64,000 bases of DNA from CBDFHC01 sp965247585 (GTDB lineage Bacteria; Chloroflexota; Dehalococcoidia; Lucifugimonadales; GCA-2712585). The notes beneath the pieces are model-generated. The model searched no databases, was not told where the DNA came from, and worked only from the letters and a program-made list of their open reading frames with translations. A program made the position numbers and the translations under genes. How positions within the stretch are numbered: the stretch's first letter is position 1; each line of letters opens with the position of its first letter. Below are positions 7,629 through 16,453 of the stretch, one piece after another. The stretch spans positions 310,001 through 374,000 of the forward strand of contig CBDFHC010000005.1 in the NCBI GenBank assembly GCA_965247585.1, in the 5' to 3' direction.

Positions 7629-8864
7629 ATGGACTTTGAGCTGAGTTTCACGCCGGAGCAGGAGTTGTTCCGGAAGGCAGTCCAAGGGTGGCTGAAGGAA
7701 AACGTGCCGGAAGGTATGGAGTCGCCGGCGGACCCGGGGCAGCTAACCGCGGCGGGGTACCAGAAGCAGCGGGAGCTGGGGAGGAAGCTGGGGGAGAAGG
7801 GGTGGCTGTACCCGACGTTTCCGAAGGAGTACGGGGGAGGTGGGCTCTCGCCGGAGGAGACGCTAATCCTGGACGAGGAGACGGACCGGTACGGGCTGAC
7901 GCTGCCGCCGTACTACGATTCGGGCGGGAAGCTGGGGGCGGCTTCGATACTGGTGTGGGGAAGCGAGGAGCAGAAGCGGCATTTCCTGCCGTTGGTCCTG
8001 AAGGGGCAAATCCGGACGTGGCAATTGCTGACGGAGCCGGAGGCAGGGTCCGACCTGGCAGGGGTGCGGAGCGCGGCGGTGCGGGACGGGGACGACTATG
8101 TGATTAACGGGCAGAAGATATTTGTAGGGAGCACCCACGGGGCGGACTACTCGTGGATGATTGTGAACACGGACCCAGATGGAAAGCGGCACGAGAACCT
8201 GAGCTGGTTCATGGTGCCGATGGACCTGCCTGGAATCACGGTATCGCAGATGGACATACTGTTCGCAGGGGGGGAACGGGGGGCGGCCAGCGGGGCGAAG
8301 CAGACGGTGTACCTGGAGGACGTTCGGGTGCCGGCGTTCAACCTGGTTGGCGGTGAGAATAATGGGTGGAAGGTGGCGGGAACGCACCTGGAGCTGGAGC
8401 ACGGGCTGATGCAGTCTTCCAACACGGGGCAGGAGGTGCTGGAGAGGGTGTTTCGGCTGTGCGGAGAACGGCAGCGGGACGGAAAACCACTGAGCCAGGA
8501 CCCGTCGGTGCGAGAGCTACTGGTGGATATGTATATAAACGGAGAGATAGGACGGCTGCTGAACCTGCGGAATTTCTGGATCCGGGCGGCGGACCGACCG
8601 TTGACTTACGAAGGGCCACAGTCTTACCTGCACACGAAGCGGTCGGCGCTTCGGACGGCGAAGGCTGTCCAAAAGATTCTGGGGCCGCACGCGCTTACCA
8701 ACGACGAGGAGTGGGGGCTGGAGGAGGGGCACGTTGAGGTGCATCAGCGGGGCGCGATTGTGGCGCAGCACCCAGGAGGCACGGCGGAGATACAGAAGGT
8801 GATTATGGCAAGGCGGTTGGGGATAGGGCGGGCAGCCCGGGAGAAGGCGGGAGTGCTGAAGTAG
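7629..8864 (+). CDS. Acyl-CoA dehydrogenase (first of a pair)
   Basis: A 411-residue FAD-dependent acyl-CoA dehydrogenase: N-terminal helical domain (residues 1-125), LLTEPEAGSDLAGVRSAAVRDGDDYVINGQKIF for the FAD/substrate-binding beta domain, and a C-terminal helical domain ending in QHPGGTAEIQKVIMARRLGIGR, the conserved G-[TS]-x-E-I segment. It should introduce an alpha,beta double bond into an acyl-CoA. The start 9 bp after the crotonase stop and the second dehydrogenase 7 bp downstream imply one transcript. Adjacent pairs of this kind can form heteromers, but nothing here proves it. Confidence 0.92.
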   Translation: MDFELSFTPEQELFRKAVQGWLKENVPEGMESPADPGQLTAAGYQKQRELGRKLGEKGWLYPTFPKEYGGGGLSPEETLILDEETDRYGLTLPPYYDSGGKLGAASILVWGSEEQKRHFLPLVLKGQIRTWQLLTEPEAGSDLAGVRSAAVRDGDDYVINGQKIFVGSTHGADYSWMIVNTDPDGKRHENLSWFMVPMDLPGITVSQMDILFAGGERGAASGAKQTVYLEDVRVPAFNLVGGENNGWKVAGTHLELEHGLMQSSNTGQEVLERVFRLCGERQRDGKPLSQDPSVRELLVDMYINGEIGRLLNLRNFWIRAADRPLTYEGPQSYLHTKRSALRTAKAVQKILGPHALTNDEEWGLEEGHVEVHQRGAIVAQHPGGTAEIQKVIMARRLGIGRAAREKAGVLK

Positions 8865-8871
8865 GGCCACC

Positions 8872-9990
8872 ATGGACCTGTCACTTACAGAATCCCAGGA
8901 GATGCTTAAGAGCACGGCGCGAGACTTGGTGGAGCGCGAGTTCCCCAAAGAATTGCTGATTGAGATGGACGCATCGGGGAGGACGTTCGCGCCGGACGCG
9001 TGGGAGCGGATGCGGGAGGCGGGGTGGACGGGGATGCTGACGCCGCGAGAGTATGGTGGGGAAGGGGCGTCGTTTTCGGACGCGGCGGTGGTGGCGCAGG
9101 AGCTGGGGCGGGGCCCGGTGCCGGGGCCGTTCTTCGGTTCGGCGGTGCTGGGCGTGCTGACGGTGCTGGAGGCGGGGACAGAGGGGCAGCGGAGGGCGAT
9201 CCTGTCGCCGGTAGCGTCGGGGGAAGTGGTGTTGGGGATGGCGGTGACGGAGCCGGAATACGGTTGGGACGCTGGATATGTGAAGTGCCGAGCGCAGCAG
9301 GTGGGAGGCGGGTACCGGCTGGAGGGGACGAAGCTGTTTGCGCAGGACCTGGAGGGGGCAAGCCAGATTATATGCGCGGCGCGGCTGGAGAACGATGCCG
9401 TTGGGCTGTTTGTGGTGGACGCAACGTCGCCGGGGGTATCGGTGAGGGGGCTGGGGGGGTTCAGCACCGGAGCGTTCGAGGTGCGGCTGGAGGGGGTTGA
9501 GGTGGCAGGCGACTCGCTGCTGTGCGACGGGGCCGGAGACGGCTGGGCGGCGCTGGAGCGGGCGATGGAGAAGGCATCGGCGGTGCTGTGCGCGTACCAG
9601 GTGGGGGCGAGTGAGCAAGTATTCGAGACGACGTTGGACTACAGCAACACGCGAGTGCAGTTCGGCGTGGCCATAGGGCGGTTCCAGCGGGTGCAGGACC
9701 ATATAATCGACATGGTGAACCATCTGGATGCGGCGCGGTGGACGACGAACGAGGCGCTGTGGAAGCTGGATACAGGGAGACCGTATTCGGCCAGCGTACA
9801 CATGGCCAAGGCGGTGACCAGCGAGGCCTATTACCAGGTGTGCAACGGCGCGCACGAGGTACACGCGGGGATTGGGGTTATGCGGGAGTACGGGCTAACG
9901 CTGCACACGAAGATGTCACGGACGCTGTACGACTACCTGGGAAACCCGGGGCTGCACAAGCGACGGCTGGGCGACGCGCTGCCGCTGTGA
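8872..9990 (+). CDS. Acyl-CoA dehydrogenase (second of a pair)
   Basis: A 372-residue, shorter member of the acyl-CoA dehydrogenase family. MAVTEPEYGWD replaces the usual TEPxAGSD, and the segment RVQFGVAIGRFQRVQDHIIDM (family signature for the C-terminal domain) and GAHEVHAGIGVMREYGLTLHTK are clear. The weak FAD-binding motif together with the preceding paralogue suggests it may be the partner subunit in a heteromeric enzyme, as known for some steroid-degrading dehydrogenases. It is the last gene of the crotonase-dehydrogenase operon; 488 bp of repeats follow. Confidence 0.88.
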   Translation: MDLSLTESQEMLKSTARDLVEREFPKELLIEMDASGRTFAPDAWERMREAGWTGMLTPREYGGEGASFSDAAVVAQELGRGPVPGPFFGSAVLGVLTVLEAGTEGQRRAILSPVASGEVVLGMAVTEPEYGWDAGYVKCRAQQVGGGYRLEGTKLFAQDLEGASQIICAARLENDAVGLFVVDATSPGVSVRGLGGFSTGAFEVRLEGVEVAGDSLLCDGAGDGWAALERAMEKASAVLCAYQVGASEQVFETTLDYSNTRVQFGVAIGRFQRVQDHIIDMVNHLDAARWTTNEALWKLDTGRPYSASVHMAKAVTSEAYYQVCNGAHEVHAGIGVMREYGLTLHTKMSRTLYDYLGNPGLHKRRLGDALPL

Positions 9991-10065
9991 CGCGGCCGGA
10001 GGGTGTTAGGGGCGGGGCGTGGGCGGTGGGGGCCGCACATAGGATGTGTTTAGGGGAAAGTCTTG

Positions 10066-10107
10066 CACACCCCCTCTCTAGCTCTCTCCCTCGATAGGGG
10101 GAGAGGA
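10066..10107 (+). repeat. Short palindromic repeat, CTCGATAG family
   Basis: The segment contains ctctccctcgatagggggagag, a hairpin closing on CGAT, preceded by caccccctctcta. Close relatives lie at 20367, 25877, 45471, 54808 and 56538, always between genes. Confidence 0.75.
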
Positions 10108-10242
10108 TTTTTCGGCAGTTGGGACAGGCGGCACGGCGAATGAAGAATTAGGCAGGTGAGTCCTGGGAAAACATTGTAAGTGGCCATTCCGAGGCGTAAT
10201 CAGCAAGGCGATGGGCGCCACCAATTGAGTGGATGCCAAAAT

Positions 10243-10352
10243 CGGGGGTTGGTGGTACCCACCCACCCGCCCAGGAAGGTTTTTAAGAGTTATTCTGAGG
10301 GACACCCTCAGACTCCCGGCAGGGAACCCCGGTTCCCTGCACCCTCCTGTAT
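10243..10352 (+). repeat. Dispersed hairpin repeat, copy 5 (alternate right hairpin)
   Basis: This is a full copy: ggttggtggtacccacc, then the A/T-rich middle, the central hairpin ctgagggacaccctcag, and a right hairpin with a perfect 10-bp stem gcagggaacc/ggttccctgc. That stem differs from the gcagaaggg/cccctctgc of most copies but still pairs. Confidence 0.9.
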
Positions 10353-10478
10353 GGTTGGAATCGATTGGGCGTAGGAACCGTTTTTTCAGAGGCCGGGCTG
10401 GGCTATTTGCGAGGCAATGGTCTGAAACTCCGGGGAGGGAATACCGCTGTGCTCACTAATTGGCGTAGGGGGCGGTAG

Positions 10479-11717
10479 TTGCTATCGCCGTACCGGGTGC
10501 TGGACCTGGCGGACGGTCGAGGGGCGTTCTGCGGCAAGGTGCTGGCGGACTTAGGTGCGGACGTGGTCAAGATTGAACCCCCCTGGGGGGACCCGCTACG
10601 GCGGGTTGCGCCCTTCTACCAGGACGACCCTGACCCGGAGAAGGGGCTGGCCTGGGCCTACTACGCCAGTGGCAAGAGGAGCGTCACACTGAACCTGGAG
10701 GAGGAGAGGGGGAGGGGGCTGTTCCTTCGGTTGGTGGAACGGTGCCACTTTGTGGTGGAGTCGTTTCGGCCGGGGTACATGGGGGAGCTGGGGCTGGGCT
10801 TCGACGAGCTGAGGCGGCGGAATCCGGGGCTGATTATGGTTTCGATCAGCCCGTTCGGGCAGGATGGACCGCACCGGGATTACCAGGCGACGGACCTGGT
10901 GGGGATGGCGCTGAGCGGGATGATGTATTTGAGCGGGGACGCGGACCGGCCGCCGGTCCGGGTGAGCGCGCCGCAGTTCTGGGCGGTGGGAGGGGCGTCC
11001 GGGGCCGGTGGTGCGATGATAGCGCACCACCACCGGATGCTGACGGGGAAGGGACAGCATGTGGATGTATCGTGCCAGCAAGCGATGGCCCGAACGCTAT
11101 CGCACGCGCCGATGTTTTGGGACGTAGACAGGATCAACCTGAAGCGGCAAGGGCCGTTCCGGCCGGTAGGGAGGACGAGGATTCGGATAAATTGGGAGTG
11201 CAAGGACGGCTACGTGAATTTTATTCAGCCCGGGGGACAGACGGGGGGACGGAGCATGGGGAACCTGTGCGACTGGATGGAAGAGGAGGGGCTGGGGGAC
11301 GCGGTGCTGCGGGAGACGAACTGGGGGGAGCGAGGCTTTGGGCAGCTTGAGCCGGAGCTGGTGGAGCAGATGGTGCCGCCGCTGGCGAGGTTCTTCGAGA
11401 CGAAGACGAAGGCGGAGCTGGGCAAGGGGGCGATTGACCGCCGGATCATCCTGTTTCCGGTGAACGACCCGAAGGACTTATTCGAGTACCCGCAGCTTGA
11501 GGCGCGGGGGTTCTTTCAGCAGGTGGAGGGGCCGAATTTCGAGGAGGACGGCAGGATGCTGACGGTGCCCGGGCCGTTCCTGCGGTCGAGCCTGGGGTTG
11601 ATGAAATCAGCACGACGGGCGCCCAGGTTAGGGGAGCACAACCAGGAGATTTTACAGAGGGAGATGGGGCTGGGGGGCGTGGAGATGCGGCGGCTGAAGG
11701 ATGAGGGGGTGATATGA
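10479..11717 (+). CDS. CaiB/BaiF family (class III) CoA-transferase, catalytic-type subunit
   Basis: A 412-residue class III CoA-transferase: LADLGADVVKIEPPWGDPLRR near residues 23-42 is the nucleotide/CoA-binding start of the family, and YQATDLVGMALSG has the catalytic Asp at residue 139. It transfers CoA between acids via an enzyme-bound anhydride and glutamyl-CoA-like thioester. Start is TTG at 10479, supported by a GGGGGCGG ribosome site. The next gene, 34 bp downstream, is a paralogue that lacks this Asp. The pair follows the crotonase-dehydrogenase operon, a gene set that parallels CoA activation plus beta-oxidation pathways such as the bbs genes of benzylsuccinate degradation. Confidence 0.92.
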   Translation: MLSPYRVLDLADGRGAFCGKVLADLGADVVKIEPPWGDPLRRVAPFYQDDPDPEKGLAWAYYASGKRSVTLNLEEERGRGLFLRLVERCHFVVESFRPGYMGELGLGFDELRRRNPGLIMVSISPFGQDGPHRDYQATDLVGMALSGMMYLSGDADRPPVRVSAPQFWAVGGASGAGGAMIAHHHRMLTGKGQHVDVSCQQAMARTLSHAPMFWDVDRINLKRQGPFRPVGRTRIRINWECKDGYVNFIQPGGQTGGRSMGNLCDWMEEEGLGDAVLRETNWGERGFGQLEPELVEQMVPPLARFFETKTKAELGKGAIDRRIILFPVNDPKDLFEYPQLEARGFFQQVEGPNFEEDGRMLTVPGPFLRSSLGLMKSARRAPRLGEHNQEILQREMGLGGVEMRRLKDEGVI

Positions 11718-11751
11718 GGGTGACGGGTAGAAAGCTACTGGAGGTTAGGAG

Positions 11752-12960
11752 TTGACGGCGGCGTTCGAAGGGGTGAAGGTGCTGGACTTCTGCTGGGTGG
11801 CGATAGGGCCGATGACGACGCGGTACCTTTCGGACTTCGGGGCGACGGTGGTACGGGTGGAATCTGCGAACCGGCCGGACGTGTTGAGGCAGGCGACGCC
11901 GTACGGGGGAGGGAAGCCAGGGATCAACAGGAGTGCGTATTACGCCAACTACAACAGCGGGAAGCTGAGTCTGACGCTGAATATGGCGGACTCCCGGGGC
12001 CGGGAGCTGGCGAAGCGGCTGTCGAGGTGGGCGGACGTGGTGGCGGAGAATTACACGCCGGGGGTGATGGAGAGGTGGGGGCTGGGATACGAGGATATGA
12101 AGCTGGTGAACCCGGACGTGATTATGTTCAGCGCGTCGATGCAGGGGAGGGGAGGGCCGTACTCGTCGCACCCCGGGTTCGGGCCGGTGCTGACGGCGCT
12201 TTCGGGGCACACGCATATGACGGGGTGGCCGGACCGGGCGCCGACGAGTCCTTACGGGGCGTACACGGACTTCTTGCTGCCACAACTGGCGATAGCAGCG
12301 ATTTCGGCGGCGCTGGACTACCGCCAAAGGACGGGGGAGGGACAGCACCTGGACATGTCTCAACTAGAAGGGTCCCTGGGGTTCACGGCGACGGCGTTGC
12401 TGGACTTCGCGGCGAACGGGAGGACGCAGACGAGGGCGGGGAACTCAGACCCGACTCTGGCGCCGCATAGCGCGTACCCGTGTAAGGGCGACGACCGTTG
12501 GTGCGCGATAACGTGCCGCAGCGACGATGAGTGGCGGGCGTTGTGTGGGGTGCTGGAGCGGCCGGAGCTGGCGGAGGATGTCCGGTTCGCCACCGCGGAG
12601 GCGCGGAAGGCGAACGAGGAGGCGCTGGATGAGGAGGTCTCGCGGAGCACCAGGGAGCTGGACGCGTTCGAGTTGATGCACCGGTGCCAGCGGGCCGGGG
12701 TGCCGGCGGGGGTGGTGCAAAGCTGCGAGGAGCTGTTCTTGGACCCGCAGCTCAAGGAGCGAGGGCATTATGTTTTCCAGGAGCACCCGGAGATAGGCCG
12801 CCACGCTTACGACGGGAACGCGTTTGTGCTGCCGGAGAGCCCGCCGGAGTACCGGCCAGCACCGTTGCTGGGGGAGCATACGGAGCAGGTGTGCCGCGAG
12901 ATACTGGGGCTTTCGGATGAGGAGGTGGGGACGTTAAGGGACGAGGGGGTGTTGACGTAG
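11752..12960 (+). CDS. CaiB/BaiF family CoA-transferase, likely non-catalytic partner
   Basis: A 402-residue class III CoA-transferase homologue with the usual N-terminal FGATVVRVESANRPD and C-terminal segments. The TTG start at 11752 follows GGAGGTTAGGAG, a strong ribosome site. The catalytic-Asp motif, normally [FY]-D-x3-[QA]-A-x-S-G, here reads GFGPVLTALSG, with Gly144 in place of Asp. It may therefore be the structural partner of the upstream enzyme in a heteromer, or have another reaction. The order of the two genes and their length match subunit pairs of known heteromeric class III transferases. A tandem repeat array begins about 30 bp downstream. Confidence 0.88.
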   Translation: MTAAFEGVKVLDFCWVAIGPMTTRYLSDFGATVVRVESANRPDVLRQATPYGGGKPGINRSAYYANYNSGKLSLTLNMADSRGRELAKRLSRWADVVAENYTPGVMERWGLGYEDMKLVNPDVIMFSASMQGRGGPYSSHPGFGPVLTALSGHTHMTGWPDRAPTSPYGAYTDFLLPQLAIAAISAALDYRQRTGEGQHLDMSQLEGSLGFTATALLDFAANGRTQTRAGNSDPTLAPHSAYPCKGDDRWCAITCRSDDEWRALCGVLERPELAEDVRFATAEARKANEEALDEEVSRSTRELDAFELMHRCQRAGVPAGVVQSCEELFLDPQLKERGHYVFQEHPEIGRHAYDGNAFVLPESPPEYRPAPLLGEHTEQVCREILGLSDEEVGTLRDEGVLT

Positions 12961-12984
12961 GGTGGTTGGTAATGGATCGCCGCC

Positions 12985-13535
12985 CGCCCGCCGGGATGGC
13001 GGTGGGTGTGGCTACTGTAGAGGACTGGGAATCTGGGGTTGGTGGTTCCCACCATCCCGCCCAGGATGGTTTTTAAAAGGTTTTTCTGAGGGACACCCTC
13101 AGACTCCCGGCAGAAGGGCTGCGCCCCTCTGTACTCCCTTTTAATGGGCGTCCTTCTAGGGACGCTTAGCGTGTTTTAAGGGGAGATCGGGCGTGGCGGT
13201 GGGTGTGGCTACCACGACGGGCTGCAAATCACAGGTTGGTGGTTCCCACCATCCCGCCCAGGATGGTTTTTAAATGGTTGTTCTGAGGGACACCCTCAGA
13301 CTCCCGGCAGAAGGGCTGCGCTCCTCTGCATTCCCTCTTAATAGGCGTCCTTCTAGGGACGCTTAGCGTGTTTTAGGGGGAGATCGGGCGTGGCGGTGGG
13401 TGTGGCTACCACGACGGGCTGCAAATCACAGGTTGGTGGTTCCCACCATCCTGCCCCGGATGGTTTTTAAAAGGTTTTTCTGAGGGACACCCTCAGACTT
13501 CCGGCAGAAGGGCTGCGCCCCCTCTGCACTCCCTG
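12985..13535 (+). repeat. Tandem array of the dispersed hairpin repeat (period about 197 bp, three copies)
   Basis: Three successive units each contain cgtggcggtgggtgtggctac, the left part with ggttggtggttcccacc, the central hairpin (starting near 13086, 13284 and 13481) and the gcagaagggctgcg right hairpin. The linking segment with cttctagggacgcttagcgt is shared by the first two junctions. No open frame of note runs through it. Confidence 0.9.
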
Positions 13536-13735
13536 TTTCCCGGTCAGGCATGTGGATGGAAGGCCGCTTTTTACGAGGCAATCACCCATGACGGTGAGGA
13601 CCAGTATCACCGCGGATGACAATCCAGGGTTTCTGATGAGAGGTCAGACGAGGGTTGGACCTGCTTACCCTACTCCACCCAGATTCCTCGATCTTCACGG
13701 GCGGACTCGGAATCGATCATGTTGGCGTCCAGCAT

Positions 13736-13918
13736 CAGGAAGGATGAAAAACCAGGATTGGAATCCGAAGCGGGCACCGCGGTGGGAATTGCTCTCCCCC
13801 CGCACCCAGATTCTTCGATCCTCACGGGCGGACTCAGAATGACATGGTGAGGGGCGGAATGCGGTATGGGCTCGTCCTTCGAGAACCTCAGGATGAGCGG
13901 GTTGGAGGCGTAGGAGGC
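13736..13918 (+). repeat. Long composite repeat (about 180 bp), copy A
   Basis: It is nearly identical to 20968-21146 (copy B). It begins with aggatgaaaaaccaggattg, includes ctcacgggcggactcagaat, and ends with the family core cctcaggatgagcgggttgg. The rest of 13540-14131 carries no gene; it is more A/T-rich from 13920 on. Confidence 0.85.
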
Positions 13919-14131
13919 TTATTTTCATAGGAATCACATGATAATTAAGAATGCTCCACTGGCGGTGCAGTAAGGTGACCGGAGACACGGAATAAGTCTG
14001 AGGCTCTGGATTCGAGGGAAGTTGACATGGAATTTTGGCGTTGCAATAATCTGACTTGTGGATAAGAGCGTTCCGTCGGACCTGTTTCTGAGGATGTAGA
14101 AGCGACGGGCAAGTAGAAGGAGGAGACAACT

Positions 14132-15250
14132 TTGGCTGGATACAAGCTGATATCTTCAGACTCCCACGTGGTGGAGCCGGAGGGTCTATGGAAAGAGCGG
14201 ATAGCGCCGGAGTACCGGGATCGGGCGCCACACCTGGCGCACGATGAGACGACGGACCAGTGGTACGCCGATGGGATAAAGTTTGGGATTGTTGTGGCGG
14301 GGACGCTGGCGGGGCAGCGATTTGAGGACCCGTCCAAGCTGACGTTTGAGGGGCGCTACGAGGACACGCTGTTAGGGGGCTACGACCCGCACGCGCACGT
14401 AACGGACATGGACGCGGATAGTATAACGGGAGGGGTGCTGTATCCCTCGGTGGCGCTGGACGCGTACAGCATACCGGACACCGGGCTACTTTCGGCGACG
14501 CTGGCGGCGTACAACGACTGGCTGGCGGACTTTTGCGCGCCGTACCCGGACCGGTTGAGAGGGGTGACGATGCTAAATGTGGACGACGTGGGCGAGGCGG
14601 TGGAGGAGTTGCAGCGGTGCGCCAAGAAGGGTCTGGTGGGAGCGATGATACCGATTAAGCCTTCTGTGCACCGGTACGACCACCCGATGTACGAGCCGTT
14701 ATGGGCCGCGGCGCAGGACATGGAGATGCCGTTGAGCTTACATACCGGGACGTTCCGGTGGAGCAAGGAGGCGGGCTGGCAGCTAAAGACGCAGATGGCG
14801 GATGCGGTGGAGCAGACAAACCGAGAGTACCACGTGCGAAACGCCATGGGAGCGCTAATATTGTCCGGGGTGTTTGAGCGTTTCCCCAAGCTGCGGGTGG
14901 GGGTAGTGGAGTTCGAGATTGGGTGGGCTCCGTATTTTATGAACCGGCTGGACGACACGTACAGGGACCGGCCGGTGGGGCAGACGAGCTACCGGTTCAA
15001 GGGGGACGCGCTGCCCAGCGATTTCTTCCGCCGGAACGCGTTCATCAGCTTTCAGGAGGACGACCTGGGAGTGGAGATGCGGCACCACATTGGAGTCGAG
15101 AACCTGCTGTGGGGGTCGGACTACCCGCATCCGGAGTCGACATTCCCGAAGTCGAAGGAGATAGTGGAGCGGATCCTGGATGGGGTACCGGAGGAGGAGG
15201 CAGCGCTGATAGCGGGGGCGAACACGGCGAGGTTGTATAGGTTTAATTAG
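14132..15250 (+). CDS. Amidohydrolase family 2 metal-dependent hydrolase
   Basis: A 372-residue TIM-barrel hydrolase or decarboxylase of the same group as the protein at 4679. SSDSHVVEPEGLW is the N-terminal metal motif, PLSLHTGTFRW holds the barrel His, GVFERFPKLRVGVVEFEIGW is a family hallmark, and WGSDYPHPESTFP has the terminal Asp. The TTG start has a strong AGAAGGAGGAG site. Upstream is a repeat region without genes, so it probably has its own promoter. A hairpin repeat begins 3 bp after the stop and could act as a 3'-end structure. Substrate unknown. Confidence 0.88.
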   Translation: MAGYKLISSDSHVVEPEGLWKERIAPEYRDRAPHLAHDETTDQWYADGIKFGIVVAGTLAGQRFEDPSKLTFEGRYEDTLLGGYDPHAHVTDMDADSITGGVLYPSVALDAYSIPDTGLLSATLAAYNDWLADFCAPYPDRLRGVTMLNVDDVGEAVEELQRCAKKGLVGAMIPIKPSVHRYDHPMYEPLWAAAQDMEMPLSLHTGTFRWSKEAGWQLKTQMADAVEQTNREYHVRNAMGALILSGVFERFPKLRVGVVEFEIGWAPYFMNRLDDTYRDRPVGQTSYRFKGDALPSDFFRRNAFISFQEDDLGVEMRHHIGVENLLWGSDYPHPESTFPKSKEIVERILDGVPEEEAALIAGANTARLYRFN

Positions 15251-15251
15251 G

Positions 15252-15405
15252 TTTTCTGAGGGACACCCTCAGACTCCCGGCAGAAGGGCTGTGCCCCTCT
15301 GCACTCCCAGTTTGGGCCATCCTTCAGCAACGCCAGGTGCTCTTTCTGAGGGATACCCTCAGTCTCCCGGCAGAAAGGCTGTGCCCCTCTGCACTCTCCC
15401 TTTGG
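15252..15405 (+). repeat. Dispersed hairpin repeat copies 9 and 10 (right halves in tandem, about 90 bp apart)
   Basis: Each has ctgaggga[ct]accctcag followed by the gcaga..gggctgtgcccctctgc hairpin. The first begins just after the amidohydrolase stop. They are the same unit as the seven-copy array at 15821, from which they are separated by the MoaD-like gene. Confidence 0.9.
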
Positions 15406-15422
15406 GCATGCTACGGGGGTGG

Positions 15423-15686
15423 TTAGCCGCCGCCGATGGCGGGGATGAAGTGGACTTCGGAGTCAGGGCTGACTTTTTCGAGGAGGCCCATACGGCTGGT
15501 CTCGCCGTCGACGGCGACGGCGAGGTTGGGCCTAAGCCGGCCATCTTCGACGAGGCGTTCTTTGATCCCAGGATAGAGCGCCTCCAAGCCTTCGACAACC
15601 AGGCGGACGTTGCGGGCTTCCAGTGTCACCTCTTTGGCGCCGCCGGTGAGTGTCTGGAGCATGGTTGGGATGAATACTCTGGCCAA
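15423..15686 (-). CDS. MoaD/ThiS-family sulfur-carrier protein
   Basis: An 87-residue ubiquitin-like beta-grasp protein ending in IGGG, close to the C-terminal Gly-Gly that is thiocarboxylated in MoaD and ThiS. The stretch ARNVRLVVEGLEALYPGIKERL matches the helix of MoaD proteins and SPDSEVHFIPAIGGG the last strand. MoaD delivers sulfur for molybdopterin; its place beside a molybdenum hydroxylase operon on the same strand makes this role attractive. A seven-copy repeat array separates the two, so it probably is not in the same transcript. A third terminal Gly is unusual and would need trimming or would be tolerated. Confidence 0.85.
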   Translation of the reverse strand: MARVFIPTMLQTLTGGAKEVTLEARNVRLVVEGLEALYPGIKERLVEDGRLRPNLAVAVDGETSRMGLLEKVSPDSEVHFIPAIGGG

Positions 15687-15820
15687 GGTGTTGGTCCTTT
15701 TTGGTCCTTTTTGTCTTCTGTTCGCTATGCTTTGCTGGATACGAAGGGCTGAACTCTGACAGGGGTTTTCGACTATCCCCTTGATCCCCTTCCTATCCAG
15801 GAAGGGGAGAAAATTAGAGT

Positions 15821-16428
15821 CTGAGGGACACCCTCAGACTCCCGGCAGAAGGGCTGTGCCCCTCTGCACTCCCCCTCTGGGCATTCTACAGCAACGTTGG
15901 GTGTTGTTTCTGAGGGGACACCCTCAGACTCCCGGCAGATGGGCTGTGCCCCTCTGCACTCCCCCTCTGGGCATTCTACAGCAACGTTGGTGTTGTTTCT
16001 GAGGGACACCCTCAGTCTCCCGGCAGAAGGGCTGTGCCCCTCTGCACTCGCCCTCTAGGCATTCTACAGCAACGTTGGATGTTGTTTCTGGGGGACACCC
16101 TCAGTCTCCCGGCAGAAGGGGCTGTGCCCCTCTGCACTCCCCCTTAGAGCCGTTATGCAGCAACGTTGGTGTTGTTTCTGAGGGACACCCTCACAGTCTC
16201 CCGGCAGATGGGCTGTGCCCTTCGGCACTCCCCCTCTGGGCATTCTACAGCAACGTTGGGTGTTGTTTCTGAGGGACACCCTCACAGTCTCCCGGCAGAA
16301 GGGCTGTGCCCCTCTGCACTCCCCCTTAGAGCCGTTATGCAGCAACGTTGGGTGTTGTTTCTGAGGGACGCCCTCAATCTCCCGGCGGAAGGGGCTGTGC
16401 CCCTCTGCACTCCCCCTTTGGGCAGGCG
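15821..16428 (+). repeat. Tandem array of seven 89-92 bp units (right half of the dispersed hairpin repeat)
   Basis: Central hairpins start near 15821, 15910, 15999, 16088, 16178, 16269 and 16361. Each unit comprises the central hairpin, the gcaga..gggctgtgcccctctgc hairpin and a spacer with cattctacagcaacgttggg or cgttatgcagcaacgttggg. The two spacer types suggest duplication in blocks. Three units carry an extra CA in cctcacagtctcc or other small changes. Weak open frames through the array are not genes. Confidence 0.93.
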
Positions 16429-16453
16429 TTTTTCAGGGAACGATGTTTCTGTT

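Noticed and set aside
15821..16428. CRISPR array
   Set aside because: The units are 89-92 bp and their spacers are themselves repeated; no cas genes are nearby. The same holds for the arrays at 13, 44 and 52 kb.
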